Below, piece after piece: positions 7,867-18,533 of a DNA stretch of 41,213 bases. Within the stretch, counting starts at the first letter, position 1; every line of letters begins with the position of its first letter. Source of the DNA: Pseudomonadota bacterium (GTDB taxonomy: Bacteria > Pseudomonadota > Alphaproteobacteria > Rhizobiales > Beijerinckiaceae); contig JAFAEL010000201.1 in NCBI GenBank assembly GCA_023423995.1, positions 1 to 41,213 of the forward strand, written 5' to 3'. The translations under genes and the position numbers were made by a program. Below the pieces are notes generated by a model that was not told the DNA's origin, did no database searches, and saw only the letters and a list, made by a program, of their open reading frames with translations.

Positions 7867-8985
7867 TCAACCCAACACTGCCTGCGGTCGCTGGCGGGCA
7901 ATGCGGGCCAGGAGCGAGAGGAGCTCAGCCTGATTCCGAGTGCCCGTCTTGGCAAAGACCGACTTCAGGTATGTACGAGCTGTTTCGTACGACACTCCCA
8001 TCTTTTTGGCGGCGAGAGGAAGCTGGAAGGTTCCAGCGAGAGAAACGGCGAGGCGCGCCTCTGCTTCGGTCAGATCGAATAACAGCCGAAGCGTCTCTCT
8101 GGCCGGCGCGCAGCGCTCGTCGGGGTCCGTGACAAAAACGATGGCCCTTCCCGGAGCGAAGAAGTCCGAGCCCGCCCCGCTCAGCGACTGCGCCTGCAGG
8201 ATCAAAGGGCGGCGTCCCGGTCGTGGCACGGCGACAGCCGAAAGAGAGGATGCATCCGGGGAGATCGCGGACCACAGGACGGCGGCCACGTGGCGACGTA
8301 TGGCGGCGCTAACGCCGGCATTGTGTGGCGCCAGCAACTCGCCCCGAGCGATCGCCAGATCCTGGCCCAGGATCAACTCTGCGCGGCGGTTCGCGCGAGT
8401 GACGTGACCGGCTCGATCGAGCAAGAGGCTGGCGCAGCCCACCGCTTCAAGGACGTCCGTCAAACCCGCAAGTCGGGCAGCGCTGATTCTTCTTCCCAAC
8501 GTCGCGGCTCGCGAGAGCGGTGCGGTGAGTCTGCGCAGCCCAAGCTGCTCGTCCCTCGTGAAAAATCCCTGCTCTTCCGTGCGTTGGAAGGCCAGGCACC
8601 AGACATCCTCGTCCGCCCGGACGGCTACCCCGCTGAACCAGCGCAGCCCGAAAGGGGCAAGCAACTCCTGATAGTACGGCTCCTTCCGCATTTGCGCTTC
8701 CGTCGTGAAATCCTGCTCCACGACGACACCGGTCCGGCTAAGCTTGGGTATTCCGCGAACGCGAAAGTCCCGCTCCGCCCAACCACCGCGAAAGTAGCTG
8801 TCGGCGAGCTCCGAGATGCTGTCGGAGTGCGGCGTCCCCGGAACGCGACCTTCCAACGGAAGCATCGTCGCACCGTATGCTCCCACCGATCTGCAGATTT
8901 CGCCGAGTGCTAACGACCAGGCCCTGGGATCCGTCGCAGCCTCGAGTACCAACGCCTCCGCGCGCCTGACTACGTCATCCATCAT
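7867..8985 (-). CDS. LuxR-type helix-turn-helix transcriptional regulator
   Basis: 372-residue one-component regulator. The C-terminal HTH spans about residues 305-362 (LTEAEARLAVSLAGTFQLPLAA... GVSYETARTYLKSVFAKTGTRNQAEL), matching LuxR/GerE. The first 290 residues carry no autoinducer-domain signature that I recognise; they contain a segment GCASLLLDRAGHVTRANRRAELIL that resembles a PAS-like sensory unit. No luxI is near. The double ATG start has GGGAGG about nine bases upstream. It is divergent from the acetyltransferase gene, with 220 bases between them, so it may control that gene; this is inference from position only. It converges with the four-HTH gene. Confidence 0.85.
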   Translation of the reverse strand: MMDDVVRRAEALVLEAATDPRAWSLALGEICRSVGAYGATMLPLEGRVPGTPHSDSISELADSYFRGGWAERDFRVRGIPKLSRTGVVVEQDFTTEAQMRKEPYYQELLAPFGLRWFSGVAVRADEDVWCLAFQRTEEQGFFTRDEQLGLRRLTAPLSRAATLGRRISAARLAGLTDVLEAVGCASLLLDRAGHVTRANRRAELILGQDLAIARGELLAPHNAGVSAAIRRHVAAVLWSAISPDASSLSAVAVPRPGRRPLILQAQSLSGAGSDFFAPGRAIVFVTDPDERCAPARETLRLLFDLTEAEARLAVSLAGTFQLPLAAKKMGVSYETARTYLKSVFAKTGTRNQAELLSLLARIARQRPQAVLG

Positions 8986-9044
8986 GCGGAACGGCCTCCC
9001 AAATCCGCAGCACTGTCCCGCAGCGCGGCTGGGTCGCCCCCGAT

Positions 9045-9067
9045 CTCACCCAATTGGGGGGTGTGAG
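9045..9067. promoter_or_regulatory. Inverted repeat in LuxR/acetyltransferase divergent region
   Basis: CTCAC at 9045-9049 and GTGAG at 9063-9067 flank a perfect 10-bp palindrome CCCAATTGGG (9049-9058). It lies in the 220-base divergent intergenic region and is a candidate binding site for the LuxR-type regulator. Confidence 0.35.
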
Positions 9068-9205
9068 ACAATACACTCGATGTTACTTGCCACCAAAGAG
9101 CTACGAGGATCCGCGCAAGGACAGTAAGATAGATACATAGTCTTGACTTTGCGTATCCTCCTGCAACGCGGAATTAGCCACGCTTACCTCCAGTAAGGAT
9201 CGAAG

Positions 9206-10504
9206 ATGGCCGTTCTCTTTGCTGAAAAGATGCGGCGCATTGCGCTTGAAGGTGATGGCGCCCGCCGTTTGGTCGCTCCCTCGAGGAAGGATGGTCGCCA
9301 CAGGTCCGGTTCTCTGGATGTCGAGGTCGCCCGCGCCGAGCGATTTCTGAAGTTCGAGAGTGAGTGGCGCGATCTTGTGAGCCGGGCATGGACCCCGAAC
9401 GTCTTTATGGAGCCAGCCGTGGTCGCGGCTGCCGAGAGCGAAGCCGCCTCCACGCACACGCTGCTCGTTTGGGCTACCGAAAGTGACGGATGCCGACGGC
9501 TCGTCGGGGTGTGGGCCTTTGCGGTCGCCCCTGCAGCTCCTTGGTTTCCGATGAGACTTCTGCGGTCACCCCTCAACCGCCATTCTCACCTTGGAACTCC
9601 TGTGGTCGACCGAACCCTCGCGCGCGAGGTCATCTCGGCCATGGTCGAGGAATTTCAAAGGAACGCCAACCTGCCGAGCGTGATCGATGCAAGCGACTTC
9701 GAGGACGGCCTCCTCCTCGAACTGCTTCTGGGCTCAGTCAGGACGCGCCAACTCCCGTGGCTGGTACTCGATAGCCGCCGGAGACCGAGGCTGGATTGCG
9801 AGTGCGGCCCCGCATCTTACCTTTCAAAGCAGCTCTCGCGCTCTCGACTGAAAAGGATCGCGCGCCTCAGGCGGCGACTGGAGCAACTTGGTCGCCTCGA
9901 GTACGAGATGGTGGAAGAGCCTGATGCGGTGTGCGTGGCTTTCGAGAAGTTCCTGGCCCTCGAAAGCGCGGGGTGGAAGTCAAGTCGGATCAGGCGTGGG
10001 CATGCGTTCCTCCTCCGCCCGCAATGGGCGCGCGTCGCTCGAGACATGATCGCCGGATTGGCCAAGGAGAGACTGGTTTCGATCCACATCTTGAAACTCT
10101 CCGGAAGAGAGATCGTGATGGACGTCCTGCTGCGCTCCGGTGCCGAGGCTTATACTTGGAGAACCGCCTTCGATGAGACGCTGCGGTCATGCGGCCCGGG
10201 GCTGGTGATGCTGCAGGATTACACGAAATTCCTTCTGGGCGATCCCACGCTGGCAGTCGTCGATTCCTGTAATCGCCGAGACACCGGCATAATGGCGGAG
10301 TTCTGGGCAGAGCGCCGGGCGGTGAAGGATGTTCTGCTCTGTACCGGCCGAAATCCCTTCGTGTTCTCCATGGTCGCCATCGTGGCGCGGGTGCGCTACT
10401 TCATCCGACCCAAACTCAGAAGTGTACGCGACAAGGTTCTGCTGACAGTACTCGGCGTGCAGGGCCTCTTCTCGATCTCGACGCACGTCATCCTCGCAGC
10501 TTAG
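9206..10504 (+). CDS. CelD/BcsL-like GNAT-fold acetyltransferase
   Basis: 432-residue protein resembling the Acetyltransf_6 / CelD-BcsL family, often linked to exopolysaccharide or cellulose acylation. Visible traits are an N-terminal half with WRDLVSRAWTPNVFMEPAVV and a later SRSRLKRIARLRRRLEQLGRLEYEMV, followed by FLALESAGWKSSR, the usual CelD landmark, and LSGREIVMDVLLRSGAEAYTWRTAFDE. The C-terminus has a short hydrophobic stretch. The ATG has AAGGA six bases upstream. No polysaccharide synthase genes surround it. Divergent from the LuxR-type regulator. Acyl donor and acceptor are unknown; the family call is by motif, and the exact role is open. Confidence 0.7.
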   Translation: MAVLFAEKMRRIALEGDGARRLVAPSRKDGRHRSGSLDVEVARAERFLKFESEWRDLVSRAWTPNVFMEPAVVAAAESEAASTHTLLVWATESDGCRRLVGVWAFAVAPAAPWFPMRLLRSPLNRHSHLGTPVVDRTLAREVISAMVEEFQRNANLPSVIDASDFEDGLLLELLLGSVRTRQLPWLVLDSRRRPRLDCECGPASYLSKQLSRSRLKRIARLRRRLEQLGRLEYEMVEEPDAVCVAFEKFLALESAGWKSSRIRRGHAFLLRPQWARVARDMIAGLAKERLVSIHILKLSGREIVMDVLLRSGAEAYTWRTAFDETLRSCGPGLVMLQDYTKFLLGDPTLAVVDSCNRRDTGIMAEFWAERRAVKDVLLCTGRNPFVFSMVAIVARVRYFIRPKLRSVRDKVLLTVLGVQGLFSISTHVILAA

Positions 10505-10860
10505 GCGAGCCTACCGGATGGTCCTCGTGGACGGGGAGAACCGAATGGTTGGCTCGTAGGCCGAAGAGATTGTCCCGGTCAGCTTATGATCCGGCCGGGA
10601 GCCGAAAAGCAGCGTATCGACGAGCCCGATCGGAGCCTGCCTGATGGCGGCCCCCGGACGAAGCCTCCCCACCGATTTCGCCGGCCGCTTCCGTCCCCCA
10701 CTGGGCAGCGCCTTTCCGACTGAGCAGGGTTGCTGCGCGAGCACAGGAGGGATGTTTCAGGTAGAACAAACTTCTCCCTCGCGACCATTGCGTGGAACGT
10801 TTTCGCCGCGTATCGGCCGGTTGCATATTTTTCGGCCACTTCCGAGGCACGCGAATCGTG
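10505..10860. other. Non-coding stretch before MFS gene
   Basis: About 356 bases without a credible gene; short reading frames on both strands have no recognisable content or ribosome site. A promoter-like pair for the MFS gene is found near its end. Nothing else is seen. Confidence 0.5.
10788..10816 (+). promoter_or_regulatory. Candidate promoter for MFS gene
   Basis: TTGCGT at 10788-10793 and TATCGG at 10811-10816 are 17 bases apart, about 45 bases upstream of the MFS ATG. The match to the consensus is moderate. Confidence 0.3.
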
Positions 10861-12072
10861 ATGACCGATGACGGGGTGGCCCGCCATAACGCGAAGGTGC
10901 TCTTCTGCGCGCAGGCGCTCGGGGGCGCGAGCCCGGCGATCGTCATCTCGCTCGGCGGGCTGGTAGGGCAGGCGATCGCGCCGGATCCGACCTACGCCAC
11001 CGTCCCCGTCAGCCTGCTCCAGCTCGGTATCGCGGCCGGCACAATCCCGGCGGCGCTCGCCATGCGCTGCTTCGGTCGGCGCGGCGGCTACATGGTCGGC
11101 ACGACAATCGGCATGGTGGCCGGCTCGATCGCGGCGATCGGGGCGACGCGCGGAAGCTTCCTCCTCTTCTGCCTCGGCACGTTCTTGGCCGGGTTCTACT
11201 CGGCCTATGTGCAGAGCTATCGGTTTGCGGCGACGGACGTCGCCTCGTCCGCGTTCCGGGCGCGCGCCATCGCATGGGTTATGGCCGGCGGCGTGGTCGC
11301 CGGCATCGTCGGCCCGCAGACTGTCATCTGGACGCGCGATCTCCTGCCCGGCTCGCCCTTTGCGGGCGGCTTCCTGGGCCAGGCCGGCCTCGCACTTCTG
11401 TCCTTCGGCGTAGTCGCCTTCCTGCGCAGCGCGCCGGCCGCGGTCACGGTTCCCGGGCAGGGTGGGGGCGGACGGCCGCTCGGCGAGATATTCGCGCAGC
11501 CGCGCTTCCTGCTCGCGGTCCTGGCCGGGCTCGTCTCCTACGGACTCATGAGCTTCGTGATGACGGCTGCGCCGCTCGCGATGGTCGGCGAATGCGGCCA
11601 CTCGCTCGCCAGCGCCACGCTCGGAATTCAGTGGCACATCCTGGCCATGTACGGCCCGAGCTTCTTCACGGCGCACCTGATGGACCGGTTCGGGCGGGTT
11701 CAGGTGGTGATCGCAGGCCTCCTCCTGATCGCGGCGGCGGCCCTGGTCGGCCTCGCCGGCACCTCCGTCGCGCATTTCTGGATCGCCCTGATTCTACTGG
11801 GGATCGGCTGGAACTTCGGGTTCGTCGGAGCGACCGCACTGATCGCGGAAGGCGCGCGGCCCGAGGAGCGCACGAAGACCCAGGCCATGAACGACTTCCT
11901 GGTCTTCGGCTCGGTTGCGGCCGCATCCTTCTCGTCGGGAAGCCTGGTCAATGCCGGCGGCTGGGCGATGCTGAACTGGCTCGTGCTGCCTGTCGTGGCC
12001 ATGACTTTGGCGGCGCTCATCTGGGGCATGCGGCGCCGCATTTTCACCACACCCCGGCCCGCTCTCACCTGA
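10861..12072 (+). CDS. MFS transporter
   Basis: 403-residue inner-membrane protein with about twelve hydrophobic segments and the family's loop motifs: MRCFGRRGGYMVGT after the second segment, and AHLMDRFGRVQVVIAG in the second half. A long central loop follows segment six (PGQGGGGRPLGEIFAQPRF). The ATG at 10861 is chosen over a reading frame open from 10792, because hydrophobic segment one begins just after it and GAGG lies about ten bases upstream. Substrate cannot be told from sequence. It stands alone, 128 bases before hppA on the same strand. Confidence 0.85.
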   Translation: MTDDGVARHNAKVLFCAQALGGASPAIVISLGGLVGQAIAPDPTYATVPVSLLQLGIAAGTIPAALAMRCFGRRGGYMVGTTIGMVAGSIAAIGATRGSFLLFCLGTFLAGFYSAYVQSYRFAATDVASSAFRARAIAWVMAGGVVAGIVGPQTVIWTRDLLPGSPFAGGFLGQAGLALLSFGVVAFLRSAPAAVTVPGQGGGGRPLGEIFAQPRFLLAVLAGLVSYGLMSFVMTAAPLAMVGECGHSLASATLGIQWHILAMYGPSFFTAHLMDRFGRVQVVIAGLLLIAAAALVGLAGTSVAHFWIALILLGIGWNFGFVGATALIAEGARPEERTKTQAMNDFLVFGSVAAASFSSGSLVNAGGWAMLNWLVLPVVAMTLAALIWGMRRRIFTTPRPALT

Positions 12073-12200
12073 AGGTCCGAATTGCCCGTGAGGCGAAAGT
12101 TTGGCAGCTTAAGCTTCTCTTCTTGCCACAAGGGGGCGGATAGCCGCGTGGCCATCCAGAACACCTCGGGCAATCCCTTAGGAAACGGACCGGGAACTCG

Positions 12201-14357
<2,157 letters not shown>

Positions 14358-14369
14358 ATTGCGCCGCAG

Positions 14370-14393
14370 CCCCGGCCGGTCCGCTGGCCGGGG
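14370..14393 (+). terminator. Stem-loop after hppA
   Basis: CCCCGGCC / GGCCGGGG, an 8-bp perfect stem with an eight-base loop, 13 bases after the hppA stop. The following bases are TTGCGCG rather than a T-run, so termination is likely but weakly supported. Confidence 0.55.
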
Positions 14394-14442
14394 TTGCGCG
14401 AAAGGCCGGAAGGCCATACCAAGCAGGCACCCGCCAGGGTGT

Positions 14443-14520
14443 CGGAGCGTAGCGCAGCCCGGTTAGCGCACTAGTCTGGGGGACTAGGGGTCGTGGGTTC
14501 GAATCCCGCCGCTCCGACCA
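14443..14520 (+). tRNA. tRNA-Pro (anticodon GGG)
   Basis: 78 bases with CCA encoded. The acceptor stem is CGGAGCG/CGCTCCG with discriminator A. The D arm reads AGCGCAGCCCGGTTAGCGC, and the anticodon stem CTAGT/ACTAG encloses the seven-base loop CTGGGGG, giving anticodon GGG, which reads CCC/CCU. The T arm is GTGGG TTCGAAT CCCGC. All stems pair fully. Confidence 0.97.
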
Positions 14521-14818
14521 TTCTTTCTGGAAGCGGCAGGCTGCTCAGCCGCTGAACCCGCAAGCTCCTCTTTCAAAAATTTGGATAGGTGCGCTCGGCC
14601 TGTTCTGCACGCCGGGGGAGCGGAGTTGAAGCACAGCCGGGTTCGCCCGCGCATCTAGGCGGCCCTTAATTCCAGGCCGGCGCACAAAAGCGTAGCTAAC
14701 GCTCAACGGTCCGAAACGGTTCCAAAAAATCTTCATCTGGTCGCATTCCAGCCACATGCCCCGGCCAATTGGCGCCCCCGTCGGCGGCCCGAGCTGGGCG
14801 GAGCTGATTGGAGGTGAG
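14521..14818. other. Intergenic region after tRNA-Pro
   Basis: Roughly 298 bases without a gene. A weak stem AGCGGC (14532-14537) / GCCGCT (14548-14553) just after the tRNA could terminate it. No repeat of the tRNA 3' end, integrase or attachment site is seen. Confidence 0.4.
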
Positions 14819-16036
14819 ATGCGGGTCCGGAGTGAGGCAACGTTCGAGGCAGATGGCAATCCGGACACGCAAGATCCCGTTCATTGGCTTCCTTCGCGGC
14901 ATGTCGCGAGGGATCGAGTTGCCCGCGTCCTCGACGCGGTCGATCGCGCCGGAACGCGTGTCGGGCGGGTCACTGCCGTGATCGGGTTCGGTTTTCTTGC
15001 CTGTGGCACGATACCCAACTCCGCGCTCGCTCCCGTCGGGGTCGCGCAGGCAGCCGGTCAGCGCTTCAAGCTTCAGCCGGTCCTTCCCGCCCTCGTCGAT
15101 CACGTTACCGAGCCGACGGAGCGGGGCATCGAGCCTGGTATGCCGGTGGTCGCAGGATCGGTTGCGACGGCCATCCCGCCGAGTCTGGTCCTGTCTGCCT
15201 CGCTGCAGGCACCCGCCCATCATGCGAATGCCCTCGAGAAGCCGACGGAGAGCGCGCTTCCCGTCGCCACGCCCATCCGGGAGCTCGATGCCGCATCGGT
15301 CACTGCCGCCGATATCAAACATCCGAGCTTCGAGGCGAGCCGCCAGGAGGTCGAGGAATATCTCCGTTTCGGTTCGCGCGAGCTGCCGCGCCGCCTGGTC
15401 GAGACGATCGTGAAGGCTGCGCTCGCGACCGATGTGGACCCGATCTACCTGATGGCGCTTGCCGACAAAGAGTCGAGCTTCCGGACGGAAGTGAAAGCGT
15501 CGACATCCAGTGCTGAGGGGTTGTTCCAGTTCATCGAACGGACCTGGCTCGAGACTGTCAGGACCTTTGGGGCGAAGCACGGTCTCGCTGCCGAAGCCGC
15601 AATGGTCGACACGGTCGACGACAGGCCGTCGATCGCGGACGACGCCGAGCGTACGCGCATCCTCAACCTTCGGCGTGAGCCATACATCGCGGCCGTCATG
15701 GCGGCCGAGATGCTTCGCCGCGATGCCGCTCTGATCGGCCTCAAGATTGGCCGCGAGCTGACGCCGACGGAGATGTACCTCGCCCATTTCCTTGGGCTCG
15801 ACGGTGCGACCCGCTTCATTGCCATGAAGACGGCAAAGAAGGCGCAAAGCGCGACGGCAGCTTTCCCAGCCGCCGCAAGGGCCAACGCTGCAATCTTCTT
15901 CGAGAAGGGCAAGAAGGGGCGGCGGAAAGGTCTCTCCGTCCGGGAGGTCTATGCGAAGATCGACAGCATGATCGATGCGAGACTGGAGATCTTCCGTCCC
16001 GTGAAGGTTATCGCGGAACTCGATCGGAACGGCTGA
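14819..16036 (+). CDS. Lytic transglycosylase-like (SLT-domain) protein
   Basis: Probable muralytic enzyme of 405 residues. An N-terminal cytoplasmic part is followed by a single hydrophobic segment at about 50-62 (VTAVIGFGFLACG), a low-complexity linker, and from about residue 180 an SLT-like domain. The catalytic glutamate is E218 in ALADKESSFR, followed by SSAEGLFQFIERTW, the standard spacing. Such proteins cut peptidoglycan glycan strands. The ATG at 14819 is chosen because GGAGG ends four bases before it; an ATG at 14756 is an open alternative. It stands alone and converges with the phosphonate island. Confidence 0.78.
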   Translation: MRVRSEATFEADGNPDTQDPVHWLPSRHVARDRVARVLDAVDRAGTRVGRVTAVIGFGFLACGTIPNSALAPVGVAQAAGQRFKLQPVLPALVDHVTEPTERGIEPGMPVVAGSVATAIPPSLVLSASLQAPAHHANALEKPTESALPVATPIRELDAASVTAADIKHPSFEASRQEVEEYLRFGSRELPRRLVETIVKAALATDVDPIYLMALADKESSFRTEVKASTSSAEGLFQFIERTWLETVRTFGAKHGLAAEAAMVDTVDDRPSIADDAERTRILNLRREPYIAAVMAAEMLRRDAALIGLKIGRELTPTEMYLAHFLGLDGATRFIAMKTAKKAQSATAAFPAAARANAAIFFEKGKKGRRKGLSVREVYAKIDSMIDARLEIFRPVKVIAELDRNG

Positions 16037-16056
16037 TCGAGCCCTGAACCGCGGGG

Positions 16057-17409
16057 TCAGCCCGCGGCGATGGCCTTCTCTATAACTTCGAGCGCCTGCA
16101 TCATCTGCGCCTCGGTCACCACCAGGGGCGGGGTCAGCGTCAGGACGTTCCCCATGGTTGTCTTGAACGACACGCCCTCGTCCAGGCAGCGGTAGAGCAC
16201 CGTCTCGGCAAGGTCGCCGTCCGGCTCCCGCGTGTCCCGGTCGCGCACGAGTTCGAGCCCCAGCAGAAGGCCGCGACCCCGGACGTCGCCGATCGCGGGT
16301 AAGCGCGCCTTCATCTCTTCCATGCGGGCTAGGGCGGCGGAGCCGACGAGCGCGGCTTTGTCGACGAGCTCCTCATCCTCGATCACCGCGATCGTTTCGA
16401 GAGCGGCACGGGTAGTGACCGGGTTTTTCTCGTGCGTGTAGTGCCCGAACGCCCAGGCGCCGCCCACGTCCAACTCGGGCCGCGCGATCACGGCGGCGAT
16501 CGGCAGAATGCCACCGCCGAGCGCCTTTCCCATCACCACGATATCGGGCGCGACGCCATCATGGTCGCAGGAGAACATGCGGCCGGTCTTGCCGAGCCCG
16601 GTCGGGATTTCGTCGAAGATCAGGAGGACGCCGTGGCGATCGCAGATCCGGCGCACCTCCGCCCAGAAGCCCGGCGGAGGGATGTAGGGAACGGCCCGCG
16701 TCGGCTCGGCGACGAGGCAGGCGACATCCGTGTCATGCGAAAGGATGTAGTCGATCATGCGAGCGCAGGCTGCGCCGCTCGCCTCCGGGCTCGTCGTGCC
16801 GTAGGGGCAGCGGTAGCCTCCGAACGGAGCGACGTGCAGGGCGCCCGCGACCAGCGGCGCTGCGGGGCCGGAGCGAAACAGCACCTCGCCGGACATGGCC
16901 GAAGCACCGAAGCCGGCGCCATGGAAGGCATCCCAGAACGAAAGGGTCTTGTGCTTGCCCGTCGCCGTCCGGGCGAGCTTCACGGCGACCTCGACGGCAT
17001 CGGAGCCGCCAGTCGTGAACAGCACCTTTGAGAGCGTGCCCGGCGAGATATCGCCGAGCTTTTCGGCAAGGGCCAGCGCCGGCTCGGAGGCGTACCGCCG
17101 AGGCGCGAAGGGGAGGGCGTCCATCTGCTCGGCGATCGCCCGCTTCACGCGCAGATGGCCGTAGCCGATGTTATGGACGTTGTTGCCATGGAAATCCATG
17201 TAGCGGCGGCCCGCCACGTCCTCGATCCAGATTCCCTCCGCCTTGGCGATGGCGTTCAGGCAAGGAGTGGACACGGATTGGTGCAGAAAGGCTGACGTAT
17301 CGCGGTCGAGCAGATGGCGCGTCCGCGCATCGAGGCTGCGCGCCTGCCAGTCCGCTCGACGATCCGTCAGGTTCGTGTCGCTTTCCGATTCCGCTACCGC
17401 CCGAAGCAT
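16057..17409 (-). CDS. pbfA: PLP-dependent class III aminotransferase-fold enzyme, likely PbfA (1-hydroxy-AEP ammonia-lyase)
   Basis: 450-residue fold-type I PLP enzyme with class III landmarks: [16 protein letters not shown] (about 132-147), [14 protein letters not shown] with D266, and the Schiff-base lysine K295 in [10 protein letters not shown]. In AEP clusters such proteins are known to be lyases that convert (R)-1-hydroxy-2-aminoethylphosphonate to phosphonoacetaldehyde and ammonia, feeding PhnY-PhnA. Placement as the last gene of a phn operon supports this over an ordinary aminotransferase. The ATG is chosen because it shares a base with the flavoenzyme stop (TGATG); the longer open frame upstream overlaps that gene. 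The specific function remains an inference from context. Confidence 0.7.
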   Translation of the reverse strand: MLRAVAESESDTNLTDRRADWQARSLDARTRHLLDRDTSAFLHQSVSTPCLNAIAKAEGIWIEDVAGRRYMDFHGNNVHNIGYGHLRVKRAIAEQMDALPFAPRRYASEPALALAEKLGDISPGTLSKVLFTTGGSDAVEVAVKLARTATGKHKTLSFWDAFHGAGFGASAMSGEVLFRSGPAAPLVAGALHVAPFGGYRCPYGTTSPEASGAACARMIDYILSHDTDVACLVAEPTRAVPYIPPPGFWAEVRRICDRHGVLLIFDEIPTGLGKTGRMFSCDHDGVAPDIVVMGKALGGGILPIAAVIARPELDVGGAWAFGHYTHEKNPVTTRAALETIAVIEDEELVDKAALVGSAALARMEEMKARLPAIGDVRGRGLLLGLELVRDRDTREPDGDLAETVLYRCLDEGVSFKTTMGNVLTLTPPLVVTEAQMMQALEVIEKAIAAG

Positions 17410-18533
17410 CAGAGGCCCATTTCCTCGACCACTTCCTCCGCAAGCGCGAAGGAGCATGACATGCCGGCACCCGTCGCAACGGTGACGACGCGGATCTCGG
17501 GAGAGGGTGCAGCAACGATCACGGGCGCTTCTCGCGACGAGGCGTAGGTGCCGCTCCATCGCTCGACGATTGCCGGCCGCTCGCCCAGCAGCCCCTCGTA
17601 CTCGTCTAGGATCAGGGTATCGACGGCCTCGTCCGCGAACGGGTCCGGCGTTCGATCGTAGACATGGGAATCACCTATCACGCAGGTCCCGTCGCGCGCC
17701 GCGGCGACGATCAGGTGGATGCCCGCCGCAAGTTGCGGCCCGGCCTCACGCTCGAGCCTCGCACGCAGCGTCGCCGCCTCGGGAAGCATTGCGAAGGCCG
17801 CATACCGCACCAGCGACAGGTCGCTCATGAGGACGTGCGGCAAGGTTCCGCTCGCGGGCCGCACCCGCATCATCTGGAGCTTGCACCGGGTCAGGCGGAA
17901 CGGAGCCAGCACCTCGGGGAAGAGCGTCGTGGCATCGTCGCCGGGCGCAACGATCGCGCGCTTCGCTCTGATCCGGCCTTGGCTCGTTCGGATAAGGCCG
18001 GGCTCCACGGCGAGGACAGCAGCCCCCCAAACGAAGGTGACACCTTGCTTCGCCTCGAGAAAGGCAGCCACCCGCGGGATCGCGTCGCGCGGCTCGATGC
18101 GAACTTCGTGCGGACTGAGGAGCGCCGCGGTGGCGCGCCCGGAAAGCGCCGGAAAACGCCGGCCGATCCCGCCCGTGCCGATCAACTCGCAGCCATCCGC
18201 CATCGAGCTTGCGGCAAAAGCCTCGAGCAGAGCAGCCGCTTCCGGGCGGCGCACAGCCGTGAGCATGCCTCGCTGGTGGATCTGGATGTCCGCTGCCTTC
18301 GCCAACTCGAGCCAGACCTCGCACGAGCGCAGAGCCCGCCGCCACATCGCTCCCTGTTCCTGGCCGGAGACGGTGACGAAGCCGAAGTTCCTGACCGACG
18401 CGCCGTTGGCCCGGGCGTCGCGCTCGATGATGACGACCTTCAGGCCGCGTCTTCGGCAGGCAAGCGCATGCGCGAGGCCGACGATCCCTGCCCCGACGAT
18501 GGCGACGTCGAATTCCTGTTCTGGAGGGTTCAC
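17409..18533 (-). CDS. Glycine-oxidase-like FAD-dependent oxidoreductase of phosphonate clusters
   Basis: 374-residue D-amino-acid-oxidase-type flavoprotein. The N-terminal Rossmann motif VAIVGAGIVGLAHALACRRRG is followed by VIIERDARANGASVRNFG, the expected FAD-binding order, and the C-terminal end has VTVATGAGMSCSFA. It resembles the FAD oxidoreductases found repeatedly in AEP operons, some of which are reported to oxidise N-methylated AEP to phosphonoacetaldehyde (from memory). Its GTG start overlaps the permease stop by four bases (GTGA) and its stop overlaps the pbfA ATG, so translation is coupled on both sides. Substrate here is inferred from context. Confidence 0.8.
   Translation of the reverse strand: MNPPEQEFDVAIVGAGIVGLAHALACRRRGLKVVIIERDARANGASVRNFGFVTVSGQEQGAMWRRALRSCEVWLELAKAADIQIHQRGMLTAVRRPEAAALLEAFAASSMADGCELIGTGGIGRRFPALSGRATAALLSPHEVRIEPRDAIPRVAAFLEAKQGVTFVWGAAVLAVEPGLIRTSQGRIRAKRAIVAPGDDATTLFPEVLAPFRLTRCKLQMMRVRPASGTLPHVLMSDLSLVRYAAFAMLPEAATLRARLEREAGPQLAAGIHLIVAAARDGTCVIGDSHVYDRTPDPFADEAVDTLILDEYEGLLGERPAIVERWSGTYASSREAPVIVAAPSPEIRVVTVATGAGMSCSFALAEEVVEEMGL

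Noticed and set aside
10511..10744. 77-codon - strand frame in the gap before the MFS gene
   Set aside because: No recognisable domain or ribosome site; treated as non-coding.
12106..12115. AGCTTAAGCT palindrome upstream of hppA
   Set aside because: Only 10 bp, with no promoter elements aligned to it; too weak to call as an operator.
14443..14818. tRNA-Pro as an integration site
   Set aside because: No integrase gene and no repeat of the tRNA 3' end was found downstream.
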